Shown here: one piece after another, positions 37,331 to 47,970 of the stretch | Numbering within the stretch: position 1 is the stretch's first letter | Layout of the letters: each line of letters starts with the position of its first letter | DNA from: Casuarina equisetifolia | Lineage: Eukaryota > Streptophyta > Magnoliopsida > Fagales > Casuarinaceae | Reading direction: 5' to 3' | Length of the DNA: 64,000 bases | Assembly (NCBI GenBank): GCA_028551475.1 | Contig: CM052355.1 | Span: forward strand, 24,827,580-24,891,579 | Translations under genes and position numbers: made by a program | The notes under the pieces: model-generated | Database searches by the model: none | Told to the model about the DNA's origin: nothing | Seen by the model: the letters and a program-made list of their open reading frames with translations, nothing else

Positions 37331-37898
37331 CTCTATGAGGTTGATTTTAGTTCCCAAAGGCTTTGATGCCAAATGAACTAGATGAGTTATGGTTTCTCAA
37401 GGTAACATTTCAGTGAGTTATGGTTTCTAAAGGTAACATTAAGTGACATTAAGGTTACAAGTTACAATTGGAGAAAAGTATAGCAAAAGAGAAATAAAAC
37501 ACGATGGCCCAAAAAGGGTTGTGCTTATACTATGTATAAGTGAAACTACAAAAAAGAAAAAAGAAAAAAAAAGCCTTATACGTATGTCCATTGGTTACAT
37601 ATTATACAATAAAAAAATAATATTGTATAACGAGGAGCACTTGAACAAGAGTATGTTGTATAAATAATATTTATTATTTTTAATGATCTTATTACATTTG
37701 CATAATTAAGATGGCCTAATCTATAGTGCCGAGCCATTACATTTACTATAGAAATATGAAAAGTTTTTGGTGATTGTTAAAGAGCACTCAAGTTAAAGTA
37801 ATAGAATCCATTTTTAGTTGGTCCTTGTAGTAGGATTCGTTCCATTGTTAGACTTTATACAAGATAGAAATCAAGAAAAAAATGAAAAAAATGCAATT

Positions 37899-38700
37899 TT
37901 AATCTTTTGTAAACTTGGAAACATATAACAAATTTTTTGTTATATTAAGGACAATAAGTACATTAGAAACATTGATATTACTAGGGGTTAATAAATTACC
38001 TTTGTGGGTTATTGGAAGTACCATTCCATCCCCTGTAATAACTGCTTGATTCCTATGATAATTGAGCAGTTGAGTAATATCATAATCATTTCGCAAGATA
38101 TGATGTATGGTGCTAAAGTTAAAAAACTAGTTGGTTTCAATAGAGGCTTGGTGAGTTTGCTGTTGAGCCTTCTTAATAGTATTGGCTTGAATATTTTGTG
38201 GGCCTTGGAAGTTATTATTAGGCCCAAAATTAGAATGAACACACCTATATCAACATTGACATGCAATATGTTCTTGTTTGCAACAAATCTGACAAAGAAA
38301 ATTACGTTGAGGTTTGCTGCTATGATGAGGAACATAAGTACGTTCTTGATTGGAGATATTATTTGAGTGCCCTCCAAGATTGCTAGCAGATTTTGAAAGG
38401 GGTTGATTAGCAGGAATGGTAATAGGATTGGTGACAAAAGCAATTGTGGTAGGCGAGCCTTGTGTAGCCATTTCAAGGTGAGCTTCCTAAGTAAGGAGTA
38501 TCCCACGTAGCACTTCATGAGGAGGAGATGACTTGCATGTATGGACAATAATTGTAGTGGCAAGAGGCACATAGGGGGTGCTAAGATATTGGAAAACATG
38601 AGTTAAGCACTCATTTTTTTGAGGTAATTTCACCTATAAGGGAAAGTTGATTAACAATACCATCTACTTCTTAAATAAAGTTAGTTACCATTTGGTATCC
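37899..38700 (-). pseudogene. Copia gag/protease remnant (inverted 5' half)
   Basis: The frame 38471-38250 ends in CQICCKQEHIACQC, a C-x2-C-x4-H-x4-C zinc knuckle. The frame 38096-37899 reads DGMVLPITHKGN and ITKNLLYVSKFTKD, the strip between Copia protease and integrase. The protease active-site motif itself was not found. Stops and frame changes separate the pieces. The longer 196-codon frame over the same DNA is a shadow. Confidence 0.7.
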
Positions 38701-39180
38701 TTTGGTTGCCATCTAAAGATGTAAGTAAAGAGCAAAAACTCATACAGAATAGTGGACCATGATTTCAAATGATAAGGCTTCACATATTGCTATTGATGTT
38801 TTGCACTTCCTAGCAATGGTCACAATAGTCCCACTATAAGTGCAAAAAGTCCAACCACGGGTAGTATGATCCTTAATTATCCAATCTTGATAAACTGGAT
38901 TGGAATCACGAGTGATAGTGTCCTATTCATCAGTATGGGTAATGGACTCTTTTGGACAAGGGAAGGAGTCATCCATAACACAAGTATTCCATTTACTTGA
39001 AGGAAATTCGAGCTTTTCAATCAAAAAAATTAAGACCTTTGAGTTGCATACCAATGGTGGGAAGAGAACCTAGATTAGGCAATGGAAGAGCATGAGTAGT
39101 AGCATGAACATGGTTAATGTTGGAAGCCATTTGCAAAAAAAATTGGATAGAAAGAAAAAGCTTTCACTGAAAGGATAAAA

Positions 39181-39588
39181 TGTACCAAGTAAAAATAAGA
39201 TTTTCAACAAAATATTGTAGAAATTCTTATAAAAAATGGGGAAAGAAAACAAATATCAAGAATAATATGAAGAATCCTAAAAATTTTAAAGTTTAAGTGA
39301 AAAATTTCATCAATAGAGTTGATGATTCTTCTATTCTTCCATAGTAATAAAATGACCATTTCCTTTTGACTTAAATGCCTTGTATTTCACCCTTAGACAT
39401 TTTGTAAAATTTTAAAAAAATCATAGGAGAAGTAGGGTTGTTGAATAGGCATAAGGTAGAAGACAACATGTATGAGATGCAAGTGCGTGTATTTAGGTTG
39501 GTCATCACTCGCCTAAGTGGTGTTGCGTGTGTGGCACACATGCCTACCTTTTTAAAAAAAATTTCCAACTATGATGTGGCATTCCTTC
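39181..39588 (-). repeat. 5' LTR of the inverted Copia half
   Basis: The minus-strand end reads TTGGTACA at 39181. It is related over about 400 bp to the plus-strand LTR at 41104-41675, in the opposite orientation. Its outer end is cut at 39588 beside a C9 run. Confidence 0.65.
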
Positions 39589-39753
39589 CCCCCCCCACCT
39601 TTATAATAGCATGTTGCCAATTGTAGAAAAGTATAACACTTTGTTAAAAAACAAGACATAAAATCTTGTTCCTCCACCTCAAATATTATTCCTATCGGTT
39701 GTAAGTAAGTATACAAAGTTAAGCAAAAATCTAATGGAACCCTTGAGTGATAT

Positions 39754-41040
39754 AAAGTGACTTGTTGCCAAAGAATTTCATAAACAATCATGTATTGATT
39801 ATCATGGCACATTCAGTCCTATTGCTAAGTTAGTTACAGTACGAATTATAATTGCTCTAGCATATACTAGAGGGTGGAACATTAAACAACTTGATGTAAA
39901 AAGTGCCTTATTACCTTACATTCTAGATGAAAAAGTATATATGACTTAATCATAAGGATTTTTTAACTCGACTAAACCAAAATTTGTTTACTATTTAAAA
40001 TGATTCTTATATGAGTTAAAAGAAGCTCCATGAGCATGGAATCACATACTCAGTCAATTCCTTAACATATTGGGTTTAAAATTTCTCAAGCAAACTCTTC
40101 ATTATTTATATTACATATAACAACATACAATGTTTTTCTCCTTATGTATACTGATGACATTATTTTTATAAGAAGTTCTATAGCTCAAATGTCAAAAATC
40201 CTTGAACAACTTAAAATTGAATTCAATATGAAGGATTTAGATAATTTACATTATTTTTTAGGAATTGAAACCAACTATTCTAATAATGGTCTTTTACTTC
40301 ATCAAGCAAAATTTGCTCATGAAATATTTTTTCAAGACAAAATGAACAAAGGTCGAGGAGTCTCTATACCATGCACAACAAATCATCCACCATCCATAAA
40401 TGATGGTGAACCATACTCAAATCCAACACATTATTGTAGTAATGTTAGATCTCTGTAATATTTAATACTTACACAAGTTGACATTTTATATGTTATTAGC
40501 ATTGTGTGTCAATATATGTGCCCCCACTCTTACTCATTAGGCATTTGTAAAACATATTTTATGATTTCTTGTTGACACACTTGGATTTGGTATTCAAATA
40601 ACAAAAATATCAACTAATACTCTTAATGCATATTCTGATGCTAGATATGTTGGTGATTGTGATGATCGCAAATCAATTGAAGGGTTTTGTGTTTTTCTTA
40701 GAAAAAATATAATTTCTTGGAGTTTCATAAAAGAAAAGATTGTTGTTCGCTCTAGTACAAAAGTTGAGCTAAAATGTCTTATTAATATTACTACAAAACT
40801 TATTTGGATAAAAGCTCTATTACAATATTTTCATGTAAAACAATCTAATCCTTCCACAATTTAGTGTGATAATTTATCAACACTTTATGTAACAACTAAT
40901 CCTATTTTTCATGCAAGGACAAAACATGTTAAAATTGATTTTCATTTTATTCTAAGCGAATCAAAAGAAATTTTTTTTTCTATACATTTCATCTATTTTG
41001 TTGATCAAACATCTAACATATTTATAAAAGGTCTCTCCTT
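39754..41040 (+). pseudogene. Copia RT and RNase H remnant (3' half)
   Basis: RT blocks in order: LVAKEFH, IDYHGTFSPIAKLVTVRII, QLDVKSALL, DEKVYMT, LKEAP, YTDDII (40146), then MKDLDNLHYFLGIETNY. RNase H follows: AYSDARYVGDCDDRKSIEGF, ISWSFIKEKIVVRSSTKVEL, KLIWIKALL, CDNLSTLY, and TKHVKIDFHFI. TDD replaces the usual (V/M)DD in the catalytic box, and there are several stops. It is inactive. Confidence 0.8.
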
Positions 41041-41103
41041 CGCTTAATTCCAGCTACTTCAAAGCAAGCTCATGGTATAGAATGACTCATTAGCTTATAG
41101 GGA

Positions 41104-41675
41104 TGTTAGAAAAATAAAAGGAATGCCACGTCACAAAAGTGGAATCAGAAATTTTTTTAAAAAAATGGGCGCATGTACCACCTGCGAGACACCACAAAGG
41201 CAAGTGACAACCAACCTAAAGATGCGCATGTGCATCTCACACCTGTCTTCTTTTATCTCATGCTCGCATAGTAGCCCACTTCTCCTTTGATTTTTTGGAG
41301 TTTTACAAAACATCTAAAGATAAAATAAGAGACATTTAACTTAGAAGAAAATCACCACTTTATTACTATAGAAGAAAAATAGAATCATTAACTTTATTGA
41401 TAAAATTTTTCACTCAAAATCTAAAAGGTTTCAAGGTTCTTCATGGACAATGGTTTTTAGAATCAATTTGATATTGATTCATCATCATTATAAGATATTT
41501 TATATTTGATTTCTAACCACTATAAAAAGGAAATTGATAGCATATAAAAATCATCCAAGAAATACAAGTTTATTTTCCCCCTTGTTTTTCATATTGCTCT
41601 TGATATTTGTTGTCCCCCCTCCTTTTTGGAGTTTTACAATGTTTTGTAGAAACTCTTATTTTAACTCACTCTACA
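41104..41675 (+). repeat. 3' LTR, abutting unit B
   Basis: It starts TGTTAG and ends CTCTACA, 572 bp. The next base begins the NUP133-derived unit B sequence. A matching target duplication on the far side could not be found. Confidence 0.65.
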
Positions 41676-41742
41676 ACTTTGAATTGCATTGTTAGGCTTG
41701 CCTTCTCAACGTCAGTCCATTCCTAATCCTGTATTCTAATAG

Positions 41743-43248
41743 GAAGAAATAGTATAGCTCCTTCCTACTGATGAAGAAAAGCAATATGTTGAAAGGTAGC
41801 TCCTTTGTCCCGAAGAGCTTATTAAGCTGTGCCTCAAAGTTTGACATGCAAAGCTCTCCTTGTATGCTTTTGATGTATTTGCTTGGATAAGCTCCTTATT
41901 TTGGAAGACATAAAGAAATCTCTTAGAGGAGTGGTGAAAGAATGTTGCCGATCAGAATGATTGGAGTGAACTCTATCGATCATCGATAGCTTAGGGATGG
42001 AGTGATGAGGAAACTTTGCAGAATCTAAGGGAAACCATGCTCTTCCAGGCTTCGAGCAGGTGTTATAGACCAAATGCAGAAACTTTTGGAGACAGATTTG
42101 ATGAATTTTTGCCACTGCGACAAGAAAATACAGAGCCTCCCCTTTTGAGGATTCGGGTTCTCTTGTGGAGGCAATAGTGATGCAACACAAGGATTTCCCT
42201 AAGGCAGGTAAGCTAATGCTGACTGCTATTAGGTTGGGGAGTGTGTTAACATTATCCGACTGGTACATGCATGATGTTGGAAGCGGATAGATGATGAGAC
42301 TGCATAAGCATTTATGGCCTTCCAGATATACAAAGATGCAAGTTCAGAACGTGAATCTTGTTCTTCTCATTTGAACGAAGTAAGCCAAAGAATAATATGC
42401 AGCATGGAGGTTACGACATCCACAGACCAAGCTAAATGAAGATAACCAGGTCCTACGAATTGTGAAGATAAGATGCTGAAGAAGAATCCGAGAGTTCAAT
42501 GCATGTAAAGGAGACTCAGAGAAGTAATGAGGGGCCCGTAGATAATGTGGTTTTTATCTCATGTCAGGTTTCTTAAATGCTTGCAGCTCTGCATTATGTG
42601 ATGATGAAGCATCTTGACAAGTTAGGGTATCGTCTCTTCATGCAAGTGGCATGCAAGTTGTACTTTGTCTTTTGTTATGTTGGTTGGCTATATAAAGCCC
42701 TTGTAAGAACTATTCGATAGGCAAGCAAAATCACTTTGAATGTTCTTGTGTAATACTACTCTTTCTTCATTCTGGTTTTTTATCTCTCTCCCCACCTCCT
42801 TATTTGCAATCTCTTTCTCTCTTTTATTTATCTTTTCATTCTCGTATTACCTATAATACTACTTGACATAATGTTATCCTAGTATTATAACAGGGCCGAT
42901 GGCCCTGTGATCATGGTCTCAAACATTCTCTCATCTACTTGTTATAGTTTGTATTTTTCTTTACTCCCATATTCTCTCTTTCGTCTTTAGTTATAGAATC
43001 TAAAGTTTCTCAGTCCGTTACAACTTGTCTAATTCTTTGATATAGTTATGTAATTACATAACTCAGCTTTTATTGTTTATCTCTTAAAGCTTTCTTATTC
43101 AGTCAATTTGTTCACCAAATCAAACCCCTCAAAATTAGAAACAAAAGCCTACGCATTGCCATATTCAATAAACCCACTAAACTCTGATTTTCAATTGAGT
43201 GTACAGGATGATAGTGGACTGAAAGAGGGTCCTCTCCCTGTGGAATGA
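41743..43248 (+). pseudogene. NUP133 last-exon pseudogene
   Basis: A copy of NUP133 exon 8 and the end of intron 7. The fifth codon is already a stop (TAG at about 41755), others follow, and a base is lost near 42150 (TTTTGAGGATTC for TTTTGAGGGATTC). A 953-bp insertion splits it at 42244. The tail resumes at 43202 and keeps the final stop context, GGAATGATGTTG. Roughly 12% of bases differ from the real exon in the stretch I counted. Confidence 0.9.
42244..43196 (+). mobile_element. LTR-type insertion in the NUP133 pseudogene
   Basis: It is flanked by GAGTG at 42239-42243 and 43197-43201, with the interrupted NUP133 sequence continuing directly after. 42244-42892 looks like an LTR: TGTTAACAT at the start, CTATATAAAGCC in the middle, AGTATTATAACA at the end. 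After it comes a perfect hairpin CAGGGCC-GAT-GGCCCTG (42891-42907) and about 300 bp of unknown sequence, with no coding region and no second LTR. Confidence 0.55.
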
Positions 43249-43880
43249 TGTTGATAAGAATGAATCAGAACAATGAATTGTAAGATTGCTTTAATTTAGC
43301 TTAACCACTTAACAACGCCTTGCTGCCCACATTTTCATTTTTGTTCTTTTCTTTTGTCCTTTGGGCTTTTGTTCATTGTTTTTCCTTTTACCTTATTGTC
43401 ATCAAGAAACATTTATATGTCTTCTTAACTCCCTGGTAGAATGGTTGTAGCTCGTTCCATAAGAAACTATTGCTCGCCTTAAATGAGATGCTTTCTTGAT
43501 AGATTATGGCATTATAAACAAATGATATGATGAGAAATTACCAAATGGCAGCTTTGAGTTTAAATGTACGGCTATGAGGTTGCACTTCTCTCTTCTCTCT
43601 GTTTTTGTCTTCTTTTTCTTAATATTCATCCGCAACCTTTTAGTGTATCATCTATTCTCTTATAACCCATTTTTGAATAGACGACTAAGACGGTCACTTA
43701 GGTTACGACTAAAATGACAATATAGATCCTTCGCTAAGACTAACATAAAGGAATTCCATTTGTAGTATCCGATGTTTAGGCTTTTAAAAGATGAGTTTTA
43801 GGAGAGTATTGAAAAGCAACTATCAACGAGAGTACATTTCTCCATTTGCCCCAACAAATAGGGGGACCCATGATAGACAG
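43249..43880. other. Unit B copy of the NUP133 3' flank
   Basis: It corresponds to 25226-25880 with many small changes. No gene was seen. Confidence 0.6.
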
Positions 43881-44404
43881 TATTCAAACTGTAGTTTTCA
43901 ATCCCTTCTCCGAACTCCATTAATCTTTTTCCCTTATCACTTCACACGGTTTGACACTGTCTTTCAAAGGCTACGGTGTTATAAAGGCTTTGGTGTTTTA
44001 AAAGTCTTAACATTATTGAAATCATCTTTACTTCTCAACCCTAAATGGATATTTGTTCTCAATCCCTACACCTAACCTCATTAGTCTTTCTCCTTTATTA
44101 TTAATTTTTTTAATAAACGCAGGGAGAGGGAGGGGGTGTCAAACCCCTAATCCGGTGGACTCACAGGCCGGGGCTCTTACAACTGAGCCAAGGGAACACC
44201 CCCTGGTCTTTATCCTTTATCACTTCACACGATTTGACACTCTCTTTTAGAGGCTATGACTGTTTTAAAGGCTCTGGTGTTTTAAAAGTCTTGATATTAT
44301 TGGAATAATCTCTATTTCTCCACCTTGAATGGAGATTTGTGGTTTGGAGTTCTCAATCCTTACACCAAACCCCATTAGTCTTTTTCCTTTATCCCTTCAC
44401 ATAG
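43880..44404. repeat. Tandem repeat array, unit B, left part
   Basis: Monomers with CTTCACAC(G)GTTTGACACT, TTTTAAAAGTCTTAAT and ATTGGAATCATCTCT blocks. Spacing is about 160-170 bp once the SINE is removed. The array is cut at 44405 by the Copia element and continues at 51529. Confidence 0.8.
44098..44205 (-). mobile_element. tRNA-derived SINE
   Basis: About 108 bp on the minus strand. Near its start it has a pol III A box (TTGGCTCAGTTGTAAGAG) and about 35 bases later a B box (GGGTTTGACACC). The 3' end is T/A-rich. Flanks are 14-bp direct repeats GTCTTTNTCCTTTA at 44084-44097 and 44206-44219 (one mismatch). The body resembles the Au-type SINE of plants; that name is from memory and not certain. 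It is not a tRNA gene: the arms do not pair. Confidence 0.8.
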
Positions 44405-44748
44405 TGTCAAAACACTTGAAAAGAGGGATAAATCTGTTCATTTCATTGATGAAGCAAAAACCCTATCACAAATCTATTACAAAGACGGGTGAATGAATCC
44501 CATGATGAAACTAAAACAACCTATACAATGTATATTTAAAGAAAAATTTCATATAAACAAGTAAACGGCTCCAGGTCTTGTCTCCCCATGCCGCACGTCG
44601 TCCTACTGCCTGAGATGACTCACAATAGCTACTTTAGTAGTTGCTGTGCGTGCTGTAGGTGTTGGTGATGAAACCTCTTACAGCAGCTACTGAGCTGGAG
44701 GGGCAGCTACTAGTGACGTAGCTGCCCTCCTAACCATATATCCGAACA
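44405..44748 (-). repeat. 3' LTR of the Copia element
   Basis: 344 bp, homologous to 51177-51528, with an indel-rich middle. Confidence 0.9.
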
Positions 44749-44812
44749 TCTCCCCTCAAGTTGAAGGTCGATAGGAATTAATAACATTCAGCTTGCTGAG
44801 GAGATGTGCATG

Positions 44813-45367
44813 CTAATTTGCTCCCAAAGCCTTCATGAATACATCCGCTGGTTGATCTCTAGTTCCAACATGGTGTGTTCTGATGAGGCCACACTTTATC
44901 TTTTCCCTGATGAAGTGACAGTCCACATTTATATGTTTGGTGCTTTGATGCACCATGGGATTTGTCGATAGCTCCATTGCGGCCTTATTATCACAAAACA
45001 AAGTTACTGGTTGTGGGACTTCGATTCCCATATCTTTGAGAAGGCCTAGTAACCAAATGATCTCACATGATGTGTAGGCCATAGCTTAATACTCTGCTTC
45101 TGTAGAGGAGAGAGATACTACCGCATGTTTCTTACTTTTCCAAGATATGAGAGTGTCTCCAAGCATTATGCAAAAACCTGTAACCGACTTTCTCTCAACC
45201 TTGCAAGTGGCGTAATCTGAGTCGCAGTAAGCCTTCATCTCATAACCCCCTGAAGTAAGGATGTGTAAACCTGTACCTGGGCAGCTCTTCAAGTATTTTA
45301 CCAGTCTAGTAGCTGCTTCCCAGTGAGATTTCTTGGGTGAATGCATGAACTGGGCCAGGTTGTGCAC
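44813..45367 (-). pseudogene. Copia RNase H remnant
   Basis: Two frames in line: HNLAQFMHSPKKSHWEAATR, AYCDSDYATC, SVTGFCIMLGDTLISWKSKK and SSTEAEY, then after a stop AYTSCEIIWLLGLL, LFCDNKAAMELS and TKHINVDCHFIREK. The catalytic Asp/Glu positions look present, but the stop at about 45083-45085 breaks it. Confidence 0.85.
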
Positions 45368-45511
45368 AGTGTAGGAGATGTCAGGTCTGGTGACTATGAG
45401 ATAGTTTAATTTCCATATGAGCTACTATATTTAAGCGGTTCACTCAAAAGGGGGTCATCATCTCGAGGCACTTCAGCTCCCTGATCATGCTTAAATGTCA
45501 TCAACGATAAG

Positions 45512-46228
45512 TTAGTGTCCATACGGGTTGTTAACCGGTTTAGTGCCCCCAAGTCCCATCTCATCAATCATTTCAAGAATGTACTTTCGTTGACTTAAGT
45601 GAATGCCTTTATCATCCTTAAGGACCTCAATCCCAAGAAAGTACTTGAGATCTCCCAAATCCTTAATATGAAAAATAGAATGTAGGTATTTCTTCAACTC
45701 TTGTATCCCCTCTATGTCGCTGCCTGTAATAAGTATATCATCCATATAAATCATGAGAATGACAATGAAGTTACTTCTTCGTCGGACGAACAACGAGGTG
45801 TCATACATAGAGTTCTTGTTGCCAGCTGCGAGAAGTGCTTCTATGAACTTCTCATACCATTGCCTGGCTGCTTGCTTGAGTCCGTAAATAGACTTCTTCA
45901 ACTTGCAAACCTTCCCGCTGCTTTCTGCGGGGTCTCCTGGTGGAGGTCGCATGTAGACCTCTTCATCCAAATCTCCTTGCAGGAATGCATTGTTCACATC
46001 CATTTGGTGGATGTCCCATCTGTTCTGGGCTGCTAAGGAGAGAGCGCACCGAATGGTGATGTGTTTTACCACTGGAGCGAAGATCTCATGGTAGTCCACT
46101 TCTTCCTTTTGGCTGTATCCTTTTGCTACCAACTTTGCTTTATATCTTTCTATTGATCCATCAGCCTTGTACTTGATCTTGTATACCCACTTGCACCCAA
46201 TGGGTTTTCTCCCTAGTGGTAGGTCCAC
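45512..46228 (-). pseudogene. Copia reverse transcriptase
   Basis: 238 codons open. Blocks: PIGCKWVYKIKYKADGSIER, LVAKGYSQKEEVDYHEIFAP, QMDVNNAFLQGDLDEEVYM, LKKSIYGLKQAARQWY, the catalytic YMDDILI, and LGDLKYFLGIEV. It ends early at 45512, where the frame changes before RNase H. The domain itself is well kept, but the polyprotein is interrupted on both sides. Confidence 0.9.
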
Positions 46229-46267
46229 TAGCTCCCATGTATCATTTGCCTCTAATGCCTTAATCTC

Positions 46268-46624
46268 TTATTCCATGGCTTCTTGCCACCTAGGATTGTC
46301 AACTGCCTCATGGTGATGCATTAGTTCGGTATCAGCAGATATGGATGCAATGAAGTGCTGGTTATTCGATGGCAAATGGTCGTATAAGATGTAGGTTGAA
46401 AAAGGGTAGGCCGATGATTCTGTTTCTACTACATGAATGGTAGGGCATACATAATCTTTCGACCATAAGAAAGGTCTAGTGTTTCTAGTGGAGAGTCGGG
46501 GGGTCATTTGTGGTTGTGGCTCGGATGAGGCCTCTGATGTGGGCATAATCTCATCATCTAAGAATATGTCTAATGGGTCCGCTGAAGGCGGTGGTGGTAT
46601 AGACATACGAGCTAATTTTGGCAA
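46268..46624 (-). pseudogene. Copia linker between integrase and RT
   Basis: 119 codons, proline- and serine-rich, ending HHEAVDNPRWQEAME, the usual lead into RT. It begins directly at the nested solo LTR, so its upstream part lies beyond 47975. Confidence 0.75.
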
Positions 46625-46631
46625 GGATGAT

Positions 46632-47970
46632 TGATAACTCTATTTTTATAGAGTTATTTTAGATATTTTAAGATATAAATAATACAAGTTTTATAAGATA
46701 ATATTTAAGTTTTGATATATTTATGTAAATTTATGTTATTTATGCAGTAAACCCTAAAAGAGCAAAAGAAATAAAGAAAAAAAAAGCTACAAGAAGGCAA
46801 CGTGTACAAATCCAAAAGAATAAAAGAAAAGACCAAAAAAGTGAATTCTAAATTGAGTAGGACAAGGACACGTTGCCAAGGAGGAGGAAAAGATAGCATA
46901 AAAGGAACCGTAAAGAGGAGAAAACGTGAAGAGAAGGAGGCGCCGCACAGGAGAGAGAAAAAAAAAGAAAAAAAGGGAGAAACCGTGTGTTGCCGCCGGA
47001 ACCAAAGAAGGAAGAGAAAAAGTGAGAGAAGAAAGAGAAAACCAAGGAAGAAAAAGAGAAATAGAGGCGCGAAAGCTTCCCTCTACTTCTTATCATTCTT
47101 GAATTGTAGAAATTCTGTAAAGAATTCTTAAAGAGAAGACAATGTGGTGACAACTTTCCTGTTTTTCTATTTAAGATGTTTTGCTTAATTTTTACTATTA
47201 CTTTGGTTTGGTATTTCATTATGTTCTAAACTTCTTTTGTTAAAGCGAAGATGTAGCCTAACTATGATGATGTGAATTTTATAAGTTTTTTATGTTTTAC
47301 AAGATATTTTATTTATGTGAGTTATATATTATTATGCTTAATACTTTTAAGTGATTGGCCACCACTTGAATGATTTGACGTGCATGTTAGAGACTGAAAT
47401 GTAATAATATGCAATTGCTTCTTATAATATATAACCATGAATTAAATATGGATAGACATATACCATGTTATTTGTGTGGCTTTTGGTGATAAGATAATTG
47501 AAAGATTTATTGTAAACCAGGAATATTCACAGATCCTAATGCATTTGGTTTGTTTTAATTCACATATAGAGATATAATGAATTAATGAACTAAATAGGTT
47601 TACTTTACCTAGACATAGGATAGTAAATAAATTAAGAAACTCCGCCATCACATAGATAATATCATTCTTGCAGGCATAAACGATGGAAATTCATATCTAG
47701 TAGTTATGGTGAAATCGGAAGCTCTAACATGTGTCTCATCTTGATTTTTCTTACTTGGATCCATTTTTAATTAGTATTGAGTTTTCGTTTTAGCAATTTT
47801 AAATTTTAATTCATCTTCAACAATATTTTGATTTGCTAGATAAATTTTAGGATTAATTCATCATTAGTACTTAATTAGTTTAGTATTCACCAATCTTCGT
47901 GGGACGATACTTTTCTTATCATTATATTACTTATTCGACATGTTCACTTGCATCTAAATTTCACCGAACA
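46632..47970 (+). mobile_element. Solo LTR nested in the Copia element
   Basis: 1339 bp starting TGATAACTC and ending ACCGAACA, flanked by perfect 5-bp duplications ATGAT at 46627-46631 and 47971-47975. It begins with a perfect inverted repeat TAACTCTA/TAGAGTTA, and near its end has CGTGGGACGATACTTTTC, a wording I associate with the ends of long plant Ty3/gypsy LTRs. There is no coding region; the Lys/Arg-rich frame inside is a by-product of A/G-rich DNA. It probably came from LTR-LTR recombination. Confidence 0.85.

Larger units (their letters stand above)
24610..37620 (+). repeat. Segmental duplication, unit A
   Basis: About 13.0 kb that recurs in the same orientation at 41675-63115. It starts in NUP133 intron 7 (AACTTTGAATTGCATT at 24609) and ends near the A/T-rich text at 37620. 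Matching landmarks are NUP133 exon 8, the ATPase-like gene, a Copia RT remnant, a gag fragment and an old LTR pair. Unit A keeps the intact genes. Confidence 0.9.
37880..41675. mobile_element. Copia-type element with inverted 5' half, at the duplication junction
   Basis: Left part on the minus strand: LTR (39588 to 39181), gag, then protease region (to 37899). Right part on the plus strand: RT (39754-40458), RNase H (about 40620-41040) and LTR (41104-41675). The two LTRs are in opposite orientation and clearly related (both carry AGGAATGCCAC and a TTTCACT..AAA block). Integrase is missing. Every coding part has stops. Turning the left part round would restore the usual Copia order, so an internal inversion or a fusion of two copies is the likely history. 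Confidence 0.7.

Noticed and set aside
38009..38599. 196-codon hydrophobic frame on the minus strand
   Set aside because: It overlaps the gag remnant in another frame; the zinc knuckle is in the neighbouring frame, so this is a shadow.
44131..44205. tRNA gene on the minus strand
   Set aside because: A and B boxes are there, but the acceptor and anticodon arms do not pair and long target duplications flank it, so it is a SINE.
46802..47131. Lys/Arg-rich 109-codon frame
   Set aside because: It lies in the A/G-rich middle of the solo LTR and has no domain.
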